Shown piece by piece: positions 1 to 8,304 of a stretch of DNA of 64,000 nucleotides (positions within the stretch are counted from its first letter, which is position 1; each line of letters begins with the position of its first letter). The stretch is from the NCBI RefSeq assembly GCF_004295795.1, contig NZ_SEBR01000008.1, positions 1 to 64,000 of the forward strand, read 5' to 3'. The notes below the pieces were generated by a model. The model searched no databases. It saw only the letters and a program-made list of their open reading frames with translations, and was not told where the DNA came from. The stretch comes from Flavobacterium sp. (GTDB lineage Bacteria; Bacteroidota; Bacteroidia; Flavobacteriales; Flavobacteriaceae). A program made the translations under genes and the position numbers.

Positions 1-282
1 CGTCGCCTGCCAGCGGGGCTTACTTTTGCCTCGCCGCAAAAGTAACAAAAAGGCTCGCGGCACGACCGATTTTGGCGACCTGACAGCCTTGCAAATTCGG
101 GAATTAAAGGAACTCGCGGGAACTTCTTCTCCAAACGACTCACTTTTGGGTCGCTCAAACAGCCTTTAATTCCGCGAATTTCCAAGACGTCAGGTGCCCG
201 CCAAAACGCTCAAATGCCGGACTGATTGGAAGTATCTATTGGCCTTTTGCTTGCGCGCTGCGCAAAAGGCGTGCTCGCTTGG
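1..282 (+). repeat. Left copy of island-flanking inverted repeat
   Basis: This stretch recurs almost unchanged, in reverse orientation, at 5985-6267. It contains small internal hairpins such as CCGCAAAAGTAA against TTACTTTTGCCTCG near 20-45. It begins at the window edge, so it may extend further left. No gene is seen in 1-437. Repeats of this composition are scattered in flavobacterial genomes; their role is not known to me. Confidence 0.85.
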
Positions 283-437
283 GGAGTTTTGGTTTTTACA
301 GGGAAGATTTTTTCCACGAATGTGCTGTTGTGTATTGACGTAACTCTTCAAAAAAATCGTGGTTATTGTTGACGGTTACCTGCAAGCGTAATACTTTTGA
401 TTTTAATCATGTTATTCTAATTTGATACATTTACGAC

Positions 438-1436
438 ATGATCGATAAATTAAAAAAGCTAATGAGTAGACGCAAGACTGTGAACGACACTGGTATATTG
501 AGAATTCCAGGTATACCTTATCATGATGCTTGGGTTGCATACAAATGTGTTAGTTGTAAAGAAATGAATTACGAACGAATTGGTCAGAATTTAACGACAC
601 CTAAAGAGGCGCTTGACTCGGCCGTTTGGAAATGTCAAAGTTGTGGCTTTATTCATTCTAAAGAAACTGATTTACCGTTTGATAATTGGGAAGAAGATTA
701 TAATAGTGCAGATTCGACAACAGCTTTAAGATTTTGGGAAGGTTTTTTTCGCATCGCTACAGAACATCCAGAGTCATATTGGAAACAGTGTAATGTTTGT
801 AGTAGAATATTACCATTCAATGCCTTTAGCAAGCATAGTAACTGGGGACCTTTAGAGAAACAAATGGAATGTAGAAGTTGTAAGGGAGCTATCAACGCAG
901 TTCTAAATCCAAAACGTTCAAAAGAACAATTACATGAGTCTTCGGTTCGAAGAAGGATAGCTGATCTTTTCATTGAAGACGAAAATGAACAAATTAATTT
1001 TCAAGAATTATTTGACAGATTCGGCGGTCGTTGCTTTAAAACAAAAGAACCATTAGATATTTCTAAGCGTGAAACATGGTCTATTGACCATATTTTACCT
1101 TCAAAATATCTTTATCCGCTGAAGAAAGAAAACGCGGCTTTGCTTTCCAAAGGAGCTAATGAAAATAAAAGAGATAAATGGCCAAGCAGATATTACACAA
1201 ATGGTGAATTAATTGATTTGGCTAAGATTGTTGGCGCAAATATTGACTTGATGTCAAGTAAGCTTCCAATTATGAATCACAATATCGACGTGAATAAAGG
1301 AGTAGATCGTTACCTTCAAGTAAGAGAAAAATCTGATTTACCGAAACGCATTAAAGAGATAAAAAAGATAATACTCATTTATGATTTGGTCGATAAGTTG
1401 TCAATCGAAAATAAAAAATTGCTTGGGTTTGAATAA
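438..1436 (+). CDS. HNH-type restriction endonuclease
   Basis: A 332-residue protein with four CxxC pairs (C37/C40, C66/C69, C118/C121, C145/C148), probably zinc knuckles for DNA contact or folding. A C-terminal HNH-like nuclease core follows: SIDHILPS with D217-H218, then N232, then NENKRDKWP around 241-249. The DH...N...N/K spacing is that of HNH nucleases found in type II restriction systems. It converges tail to tail (11-base gap) with a large two-domain DNA methyltransferase, which strongly suggests a restriction-modification pair. The gene is visibly more AT-rich than the core genes after 6300, consistent with transfer. The cognate site cannot be read from the sequence. It could instead be a solitary HNH homing-type nuclease, but the adjacent methyltransferase makes that less likely. 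Confidence 0.8.
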   Translation: MIDKLKKLMSRRKTVNDTGILRIPGIPYHDAWVAYKCVSCKEMNYERIGQNLTTPKEALDSAVWKCQSCGFIHSKETDLPFDNWEEDYNSADSTTALRFWEGFFRIATEHPESYWKQCNVCSRILPFNAFSKHSNWGPLEKQMECRSCKGAINAVLNPKRSKEQLHESSVRRRIADLFIEDENEQINFQELFDRFGGRCFKTKEPLDISKRETWSIDHILPSKYLYPLKKENAALLSKGANENKRDKWPSRYYTNGELIDLAKIVGANIDLMSSKLPIMNHNIDVNKGVDRYLQVREKSDLPKRIKEIKKIILIYDLVDKLSIENKKLLGFE

Positions 1437-1447
1437 ACCCAAGCAAT

Positions 1448-4114
1448 CTAAATTAAAACAAGATATTGATGAGAGGTTACGGTTCCTTTATCCCTAATGC
1501 CGTGTGACTCACAATGCTCAACACTTTCATCAAAAATGTCCGCGGTTTTGAACCAGCGTTTGCTTATTCTCTGAAGTTCAGATGCCATATCACATTTCTT
1601 ACTTTTGCCGAGATGTAGCACAAAAGGACAGTCAGTCTTAAGGCGCTCCTTCGCTTGTCTAAAGATTGGCTCATAAATATCAAAATTCAGTTTCTGTTTT
1701 TCATCTACAAAAGATTTTGGTTGGTGTTTAAAGTCAATTTCTGACCAGCCTGTAAACCAAATTCTAATCCAATTAGCGAGGTAAAAGCGAGTGCTGTCAA
1801 AAAATGGAGGTGATGTAATTATCGCATCAAGATTATTTATTTCTTGTGGCCAGATTTTAGTAGTGTCTTGATGAAATACTTTTCCATTTCTAAAGTTTAA
1901 CGGAAGTTCTTGATTAATTACCCGGTGAACTTTTTCATTTAATTTTTCAATTAAATTCTTGTACTCGAATTCCCCTGTTGGTGCGTATGGAACAATAGGA
2001 TGTGATCTTCTGCTGAGAGCATACGGCCTATTACCATGAAGAATATGCAATAAGGATGCAACTACCAACATTTCGCTAGGAGTTTTAGGAGATCGCTCTT
2101 TTATAAATCTACGAGCAAGCAAAATTTCTTTTAACGTTCGTTCCTCGTAATATTCGGATAAGTTTTTATTAAAACCGAATTGTTTAACAGCTTCAAGTTC
2201 ATCACGAGTACAACTATTTGAATTTATGAAATTATTTAATGAGTCTATATAAGCGTAGCTTTCAATCACCGATGCTGAATTGATTTTGGCATAAGAAATA
2301 TAATACGCAGGTAAGCTAATATCAATCCCATAAGACATTTTACCAGATAAGGCGGCTTCAAACGGTATAGTGCCCACACCAGAAAAAGGATCAAAGACGC
2401 TGCCCTCATTAGGCACGAATGTATTTACTAATTGATTGGCAATTGATGGTTTTAATTTGCCCTGATATGAACACAGCGAGTGGTTTTTGTGTCCCCAATT
2501 TCTATTCGATAATGGAACTTGTTGATGAGGTAAGTCATTCTTAAAAGAACTCCAATCCGCTTCCCATTTTTTTATAACCCTTCGAGTCGATGAGATTTTT
2601 TTTCCAGTATACTCGAAGACAAGCAATGACTGTGTTAGAACTTCTTGATTTCTGGACCGACGCTTACGCAAAACTTTGTTGTCAATTAGTTTATAACCTA
2701 AACTTTGAAAAAGTTCGATTAAAATATCGTCAGTCTTAATGTGAATTCCGCAAAAAATAGAATCACCAATATCAATCAAAATTTTCGAGTTTTGTTCGAG
2801 TGACGGTTTGATGTCGTTAAAAATTCCATACATCTCATCAAAGTAACTTTTAGCCATTATTGGAATTCTCGAATCATACGAATTACTTTTCAATTCATCC
2901 ATTGTAGAATGTAATAAAGGACTAATCTTAGTCAAATCTAAAATTCCAGTTTTAGCATATTCCTTTCTGACGTCATTGATTCCACTGGTTAAGACTTGGT
3001 CTCTAAAAAAGCGTAAGTCATTTTCATACTGCAGATATCGTAAAAACCACAATTCTATTTTCGTGTTTCTAAAGTAATTAGTGCCGTTAAGATAAGGCGG
3101 ACTGGTAATAACTGCTCCAATTTTTAAATGATTTATTTTGCCAATATTTTTTGCATTCGTTGAAATAAATTCAGGAAGATTATTGAGCTTAATATTTATA
3201 TCTAGCACATCTTGAGATATGTCTTCGATTTTGTCCAGCAAAACCTCATTTAGAGCTTTTAGGTCTTTTTTAATTTCTTTCTCAGTCTTAAATCTCACAT
3301 CTCCAACCTTTTTTAAATATGACACAGGCAGTAAGCAAGAAATGACAGCTACTGTTAGAATATCACCCAGCAATTCATCTTCTAATTTGATATTATCGAT
3401 GAGAGTGCGAAGTTTTAAAATTTGATCAAGTGCATTTTTGGGAAAATATTCTTTCTCAGGGAACAATAAATTATAAGAGTCTTCTAGTGATTTATTTCTT
3501 TCAAAATTATCAATATCACCAATGATAGTATGTTTTATCACTTTCAAACTCTCTGCAATATTTTTACGTCTAGAATCAGAGGATTTTAAAACACTTATTT
3601 TTGTCTCAATTAAGAACTGAAGTAATGGGTTGACTTCCGAATAAACAGTTTTGATATTTAATTCATCTGCTGCTAGCAAAGTTGTACCAGTGCCTGCAAA
3701 AGGCTCGTAGATTATAGTATTAGCAATGCCATAATTGTTGATCAAAGATTTCACAAAGTCAGGCGCATAGCCTTCAATGTAAGGATACCAGCGTTGAAAA
3801 GGAAGACTTTTACTTTTGACAAAGGTTACGTCCTTTTCTGTAACTCCATCAATTTTATCTATTTGATGAAGATTTTGTTTTACAAGTCGTTTAATAACTT
3901 GATTTATAGATCTATCTTGTTTCTCTGCAAATAGCGAAAGTTGCTTATATGTCTGAACACCTATCAAATCCTTAATTTCTTGTGTAGAGAGTTCTTTAAT
4001 TTTTGAAAAGTAGGATTCCTCAGGTTCGCTAAAGGCGATTGTAACTGATCGGTCTTTTGCTATTGCAGAGGGGTAGTCACTGAAATACACTGCTTTATAA
4101 AATTGTTTTGCCAT
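1448..4114 (-). CDS. DNA methyltransferase with two fused catalytic domains
   Basis: 888 residues with two full sets of amino-methyltransferase motifs. Domain 1 has the AdoMet-binding EPFAGTGTT at 137-145 and catalytic TSPPY at 337-341. Domain 2 has DPFSGVGT at 575-582 and TSPPF at about 768-772. TSPPY/F points to N4-cytosine or N6-adenine methylation of DNA. In both halves the AdoMet motif precedes the catalytic motif. Two fused methyltransferases in one chain are typical of type IIS or other asymmetric-site systems, where each domain modifies one strand. The partner nuclease is the convergent HNH protein at 438-1436. The N-terminal 100 residues before the first domain are unassigned and could help in target recognition. 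It is AT-rich like its partner. Alternative: an RNA or orphan DNA methyltransferase, judged less likely. Confidence 0.85.
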   Translation of the reverse strand: MAKQFYKAVYFSDYPSAIAKDRSVTIAFSEPEESYFSKIKELSTQEIKDLIGVQTYKQLSLFAEKQDRSINQVIKRLVKQNLHQIDKIDGVTEKDVTFVKSKSLPFQRWYPYIEGYAPDFVKSLINNYGIANTIIYEPFAGTGTTLLAADELNIKTVYSEVNPLLQFLIETKISVLKSSDSRRKNIAESLKVIKHTIIGDIDNFERNKSLEDSYNLLFPEKEYFPKNALDQILKLRTLIDNIKLEDELLGDILTVAVISCLLPVSYLKKVGDVRFKTEKEIKKDLKALNEVLLDKIEDISQDVLDINIKLNNLPEFISTNAKNIGKINHLKIGAVITSPPYLNGTNYFRNTKIELWFLRYLQYENDLRFFRDQVLTSGINDVRKEYAKTGILDLTKISPLLHSTMDELKSNSYDSRIPIMAKSYFDEMYGIFNDIKPSLEQNSKILIDIGDSIFCGIHIKTDDILIELFQSLGYKLIDNKVLRKRRSRNQEVLTQSLLVFEYTGKKISSTRRVIKKWEADWSSFKNDLPHQQVPLSNRNWGHKNHSLCSYQGKLKPSIANQLVNTFVPNEGSVFDPFSGVGTIPFEAALSGKMSYGIDISLPAYYISYAKINSASVIESYAYIDSLNNFINSNSCTRDELEAVKQFGFNKNLSEYYEERTLKEILLARRFIKERSPKTPSEMLVVASLLHILHGNRPYALSRRSHPIVPYAPTGEFEYKNLIEKLNEKVHRVINQELPLNFRNGKVFHQDTTKIWPQEINNLDAIITSPPFFDSTRFYLANWIRIWFTGWSEIDFKHQPKSFVDEKQKLNFDIYEPIFRQAKERLKTDCPFVLHLGKSKKCDMASELQRISKRWFKTADIFDESVEHCESHGIRDKGTVTSHQYLVLI

Positions 4115-4404
4115 AAAAGAAGTAAGTATCAGTTTATGATAGTTACTTCGTAAAGATAGTTCTTTATTTTATAGGTTCTACATCTGGCTATGAACTAATT
4201 TTTTTTGGAACCGGTGATACGCTTGCTGGTAGCGTGAGGCCGCCAGTTGAAGGCGCGGCTGTCGAAGAAGGGTTTTTCCGTTAGTACGAAAGGCAGCAAC
4301 ACTTTTGATTTTTTCAAACTTTTCAAGTTAGAAAAATCATTGTTTTGCAGTCATGGAAAGGACACTTCCGAAACCTGAAAACCCGTTATTGAGGTTTGCG
4401 GTGT

Positions 4405-4590
4405 TTATGCGTTCGCGCCTTCGTCTTTTAGTTTTATTTTTACCAACTCTATATATTCAATTAAAGCTGGTTTTTTAAAACTTGAAATGTGATAATGAAG
4501 ATTTATAATATTTGGAGAAAGAACGGTAAACGGAATTTCGTTCATCGCCTCAAATTTTGCCATCATTAATTTGTGTTTCTCATGGGTCAT
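4405..4590 (-). CDS. Small hypothetical protein, possible HEPN partner
   Basis: 61 residues, basic, no recognised motif or membrane segment. It sits 38 bases downstream of the HEPN gene on the same strand and could be its partner. No convincing ribosome-binding site is visible, and an internal start at residue 9 or 10 is equally possible. The call is weak and rests on position and an open frame alone. The stretch 4115-4404 between it and the methyltransferase shows no gene. Confidence 0.3.
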   Translation of the reverse strand: MTHEKHKLMMAKFEAMNEIPFTVLSPNIINLHYHISSFKKPALIEYIELVKIKLKDEGANA

Positions 4591-4628
4591 TGTCGTTATC
4601 GAGTTTTCCGAGGATTGCCTTAGTGCAT

Positions 4629-5132
4629 TTAAAATATAAAAGTAATATCGAGAATTATTTGTCCATACTTAATCGTTTCTTCAAACGTCGGAAACTTTCC
4701 TTTGTGAATTACATCATTTCTAAATTCCCGCTGTTTCGAATTTAAATTATCTGGAGCGCTTCGATACTTTTGCGTATACAAAAAAACAAAAGCTCCAAGT
4801 TGCCTTTCGGATTGCGCACTAACGAGCTTCCAAGATTCATTGAAAGTTTGTTCAGGAATGTTTTGCTCGTAAAACAATACTTTTATGAAATATTCCTGAA
4901 GTCGTTCTAAACTAGAAGTCATTGAAGAAACTGCTTCTCGGTAATATCCGTCGATAATAGCGTAAATTGCGGACTCCATTAACAATTCAAACTTTTGATT
5001 CATTTGGAAATATACATTTTCATGGCCTTCTGAACATGTATATCTATACAATTCTTGATCTTGTACTTGTACAAAATCTATCGTTTCAACATAATTTCTA
5101 AAGCATTTAGAACACTGGAATTTGATTTTCAT
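4629..5132 (-). CDS. Zinc-ribbon plus HEPN-domain protein
   Basis: 167 residues from the ATG at 5132, chosen because the zinc ribbon starts right there (C7, C10, C33, H37) and the upstream in-frame extension looks noncoding. The C-terminal half is helical and ends with RNDVIH at 138-143, matching the HEPN Rx4H motif. In many HEPN toxins this motif cleaves RNA; in others it serves nucleotide or RNA binding. It lies just downstream of an XRE regulator (143-base gap) within an island that also carries restriction-modification genes. An abortive-infection or toxin role is therefore reasonable but inferred. It could equally be a non-toxic HEPN protein. Confidence 0.6.
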   Translation of the reverse strand: MKIKFQCSKCFRNYVETIDFVQVQDQELYRYTCSEGHENVYFQMNQKFELLMESAIYAIIDGYYREAVSSMTSSLERLQEYFIKVLFYEQNIPEQTFNESWKLVSAQSERQLGAFVFLYTQKYRSAPDNLNSKQREFRNDVIHKGKFPTFEETIKYGQIILDITFIF

Positions 5133-5275
5133 CGATGTGTTTTTTTGGCATGACGCATGAATAATTAATAAGTGATAGGTCGTCGCCACTATCCTCCCAA
5201 ATATAGGACTTCGAGTCAAGGCAATACGGTTTTCAGTAAAACAAAAAAGTCGCCAACGGCGACTTTTCAAATTTT

Positions 5276-5692
5276 CTATTTCTTATCCAATAACCTTTCG
5301 AGGTATGTATTTTTTTCCTTTTCAGCCTCAAGCAACCGCTCATAAAGCTTCTCCTTTTCAGCAAAAACCTCAATCAATTTATCTAAAGGATTGAATGTGC
5401 ACGCAAGAGGATTATTGGCAATCGTGCCTGAGTTTACGCTGTTGTCATAAAAGTTATTGAAATAATTAATCACATTTTCCTCGCTGAAATTCTCAATAGC
5501 TTCTTTACTAACGCCAAGCGCCTCCGCGACATCCTTCAAGCGCTTGTCATCAATCTCCTCACTGTTCTCCAAAATCGAGATCGATTGCTGGCTCACGCCC
5601 AAAGCCTGCGCTAAAGCTTCCTGTTTCATGCCGCGCAGTTCGCGGATGCGGGAGATTTTACGGCCTATGTGGGATTTAGATGGCGTTTCCAT
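5276..5692 (-). CDS. XRE-family transcriptional regulator
   Basis: 138 residues from the ATG at 5692. An N-terminal helix-turn-helix (about residues 7-62, with MKQEALAQALGVSQQSIS) is followed by a linker. The C-terminal helix, about 105-138, is rich in Glu and Lys and is probably a coiled coil for oligomerisation. This architecture is common in flavobacteria. The longer in-frame start at 5857 is rejected because it would translate the operator region. The gene probably controls itself through the array at 5769-5843 and may co-regulate the HEPN gene downstream. Confidence 0.8.
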   Translation of the reverse strand: METPSKSHIGRKISRIRELRGMKQEALAQALGVSQQSISILENSEEIDDKRLKDVAEALGVSKEAIENFSEENVINYFNNFYDNSVNSGTIANNPLACTFNPLDKLIEVFAEKEKLYERLLEAEKEKNTYLERLLDKK

Positions 5693-5768
5693 GGTGTTGA
5701 ATGTTTGTTTTGTAAATATAGGGATTTTGGAAAATGGCAAACGCGGTAAATTACTAACAACATTTTTT

Positions 5769-5843
5769 TGTAGCAAAATCGTCCGGCCAGAACGAATGCT
5801 ACAAAAAGTGTAGCATTTGTTTTCAATCGCGAAAATTGCTACA
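5769..5843 (-). promoter_or_regulatory. Symmetric four-half-site operator array
   Basis: Four 7-base half-sites lie upstream of the XRE gene: TGTAGCA at 5769-5775, TGCTACA at 5797-5803, TGTAGCA at 5809-5815 and TGCTACA at 5837-5843. The inner pair is a perfect inverted repeat with a 5-base spacer, and the outer pair is symmetric about the same centre, 5806. Adjacent outer and inner sites are 28 bases apart start to start. The layout is that expected for cooperative binding of a dimeric or tetrameric repressor, most simply the XRE protein itself. Confidence 0.65.
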
Positions 5844-5857
5844 AATAAGGAAGGCAT

Positions 5858-5984
5858 ACAAAACTCGTGGAATTCTCCCCCAGTTGATCTCGGGTGTTGC
5901 AGACACAGATGGTTCTAAAACCCAAAGTGTCGAGCGGGCACATTAGGGTCGAGCGGGGTGTGAAAGTGCTAATAACCCAAGAGT
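5858..5984. repeat. Short GTCGAGCGGGCACA repeats
   Basis: Three related copies of a 14 to 17-base unit occur at about 5929-5944, 5947-5963 and, running into the inverted repeat, 5983-5999. No gene is seen. The function is unknown. Confidence 0.45.
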
Positions 5985-6267
5985 CCGAGCGGGCACATTT
6001 TTGGCGCAGCGCGCAAGCCAAAAATCAATAGACACTTTCCGATTAGTCCGGCAATTGAGCGTTTTGGCGGGCACCTGACGTCTTGGAAATTCGCGGAATT
6101 AAAGGCTGTTTGAGCGCCCCAAAAGTTAGTCGTTTCGAAGAAAGCTTCCCGCGAGTTCCTTTAATTCCCGAATTTCCAAGGCTGTCAGGTCGCCAAAATC
6201 GGTCGTGCCGCGCGCCTTTTTGTTACTTTTGCGGCGAGGCAAAAGTAAGCCCCGCTGGCAGGCGACG
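5985..6267 (-). repeat. Right copy of island-flanking inverted repeat
   Basis: Reverse complement of 1-282, with only scattered mismatches over about 280 bases, so 6267 pairs with position 1. The pair frames the restriction-modification and HEPN island and could mediate inversion or recombination. An apparent open frame across it is not credible as a gene. Confidence 0.85.
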
Positions 6268-6326
6268 AAAACCGGATTTTTCAAAAAAGCTAGTGCCAGG
6301 TAGCCGGAACCAGCTCCCAAAAAAAA

Positions 6327-7205
6327 TCAAGAAGAAATTTTATTTTTAAAAACACCGTTAAGCACAACAACGCCAATAATAACAGCAGCCCCAATATAAA
6401 AATCAAAACTCATGCGCTCCCCTTCACCAATAAGAAGCCAAGCCAGCAAAATGCCATAAACCGGCTCGAGGTTGGTCGTCAGCATCACGGTATAAGGCGT
6501 AAGTTTCCGCATGATCTGAACCGATGCAGTGAAAGCATACGCCGTGCAGACCGAAGCCAAAAGCAAGATAAGCAGCCAGTCGTTCACGGAAACGTCGAAA
6601 AAATCGGGCGTGAAGTCACCCGAAATCGCGAGATATAAAGTCACGAACAGGAAGCCCGAGACGAATTCGTATAAAGTGATGACTTTCGGGTCGTGATCGA
6701 GCGTGAGTTTTCCGTTCAACAAGGTGAACATGACTCCGAAGAAAACCGAGATCAGCGCCAAAACCATTCCGTTAATATATTGGAATTCCACGTTCAGGAT
6801 CAGGCTCAAAGCAGCCACAATCACGAGTCCGAAAAGGATTTCGTACCAAAGCATCTTTCGGTTGTAGAACAAAGGCTCGAAAACGGCGGCGAAAAAAGCG
6901 CCCATCGAAAACATGGCCAAGGTGATCGACACATTCGAAACCTTTATCGCCGTAAAGAACAGGATCCAATGCACCGCTATCAGAAGTCCTACGAAAATAA
7001 GGCGCAAAAGCACTTTTCGGGGAACTCTCAAAGGCGTTTTGGTAAACTTGAGCCAGCCAAAAAGGCAAGCCGTCGCGATCAGCATGCGATACCACACGAG
7101 GTTCGTTCCGCCAATTGAGATCAATCCGCCCAGAACGCCCGTGAATCCCCAGATGAAAACGATCAGGTGAAGCTGTAAGTACGACTGGAGTTTACCGCTT
7201 TGCAT
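6327..7205 (-). CDS. EamA/DMT-family metabolite exporter
   Basis: 292 residues, almost entirely hydrophobic, with about ten predicted membrane segments in two five-helix halves. This is the typical EamA (drug/metabolite transporter) architecture and length. Such inner-membrane proteins move amino acids, nucleosides or related small solutes; the substrate cannot be predicted. The start at 7205 overlaps the end of the lptG-like gene by 14 bases, so the two are probably co-transcribed and translationally coupled, downstream of tgt. Confidence 0.85.
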   Translation of the reverse strand: MQSGKLQSYLQLHLIVFIWGFTGVLGGLISIGGTNLVWYRMLIATACLFGWLKFTKTPLRVPRKVLLRLIFVGLLIAVHWILFFTAIKVSNVSITLAMFSMGAFFAAVFEPLFYNRKMLWYEILFGLVIVAALSLILNVEFQYINGMVLALISVFFGVMFTLLNGKLTLDHDPKVITLYEFVSGFLFVTLYLAISGDFTPDFFDVSVNDWLLILLLASVCTAYAFTASVQIMRKLTPYTVMLTTNLEPVYGILLAWLLIGEGERMSFDFYIGAAVIIGVVVLNGVFKNKISS

Positions 7206-8277
7206 TCCTCAGGAGATAAACCGCGAGAATCCCGAACAGGAAATTCGGAAGCCACACCGCCAAAAACGGTGGAATACTCGACTTCTCGGCCAAAGTCCCG
7301 AAAATCTTGTCGAAGAAAACGAACGTAAACGCGATCCCGATCCCTATGGCGAGGTTCATTCCCATTCCGCCGCGGCGTTTCATCGACGAAACCGAAACCG
7401 CGATGATCGTAAGGATGAAGGCCGAAACCGGAAGGCTGTACTTTTTGTACAAAACCACGAGGTAAGTGTCGATATTGCCTGATCCGCGTTTGCGTTCCTT
7501 GGCGATGAAGTCGTTCAATTCGCCCAAAGTCAGGGTTTCCGCGATATAGACTGTCGGCGTCAGATCTTCGAGCTCGAACGGGAAAACCGTGTCCTTCTTG
7601 GTTTCGGAAGTGAGTCTGTCGCCAAGCGGCCCGACGTCGCGCCTGGTGTAGTTGAACATCGTGTATTTCTTCGTGCGTTCGTTATATTTCACGCGGCTTG
7701 CGGTGATTTTATACTCGAGTTTCTTGTTCTTATCGAACTTCTCAAGCGTGAACGAAAACGCCATTTTCGAGCCTTGGTTGAAGGTTCCGACGTGGATGAA
7801 AACCTCGTCGTTTATCTGACGGAAAACGTCGCTGTTCTTTTGCTTTTTGTCCTTTCCGCCGCCTTTTAGATACTCGTACCGAAAGTCATTGAAACCTTGG
7901 CTGGCTTTGGGAACGATAAAAAATCCGGCCAAAAGCACGACGATAGAAACGATGGTCGCGCCCACGATATAAGGACGCAAAAATCTCGAAAATGAAATCC
8001 CCGAACTCAAAATCGCGATGACTTCGGTATTGTTCGCAAGCTTCGAAGTGAACCAGATCACCGAAAGGAAAAGGAAAATCGGGAACAACAAATTCGCGAA
8101 ATAGATCGTGAAATTGAGGTAGTAAAAGGCGATTTCTCCAAACGGTATCTTGTTCTCGATCATCTTGTTGACCTTTTCGGACACGTCGATCACGATCCCG
8201 ATCGGAATGAACATGAGCAACATCACCGTAAAAGTGACGAGGTAGCGCTTTAGGATGTAGAGGTCGATGATCTTCAT
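7192..8277 (-). CDS. lptG: LptF/LptG-family lipopolysaccharide export permease
   Basis: 361 residues with the family pattern. Membrane helices lie at about 10-35, 50-75 and 100-125, followed by a periplasmic beta-jellyroll-like domain (about 130-265). Three C-terminal helices include the SSMKRRGGMGMNLAIGIGIA loop. LptF and LptG form the membrane part of the ABC machine that extracts lipopolysaccharide from the inner membrane. The position 27 bases downstream of tgt is the usual Bacteroidota arrangement for this gene; distinguishing LptG from LptF is based on that context. Confidence 0.85.
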   Translation of the reverse strand: MKIIDLYILKRYLVTFTVMLLMFIPIGIVIDVSEKVNKMIENKIPFGEIAFYYLNFTIYFANLLFPIFLFLSVIWFTSKLANNTEVIAILSSGISFSRFLRPYIVGATIVSIVVLLAGFFIVPKASQGFNDFRYEYLKGGGKDKKQKNSDVFRQINDEVFIHVGTFNQGSKMAFSFTLEKFDKNKKLEYKITASRVKYNERTKKYTMFNYTRRDVGPLGDRLTSETKKDTVFPFELEDLTPTVYIAETLTLGELNDFIAKERKRGSGNIDTYLVVLYKKYSLPVSAFILTIIAVSVSSMKRRGGMGMNLAIGIGIAFTFVFFDKIFGTLAEKSSIPPFLAVWLPNFLFGILAVYLLRNAKR

Positions 8278-8304
8278 AGGTGCGAAGTGCTAAAGTGCCT
8301 GAGT

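Noticed and set aside
6083..6349. Open frames in the right inverted repeat
   Set aside because: The same sequence exists at the left repeat without a conserved frame; repeat sequence rather than gene.
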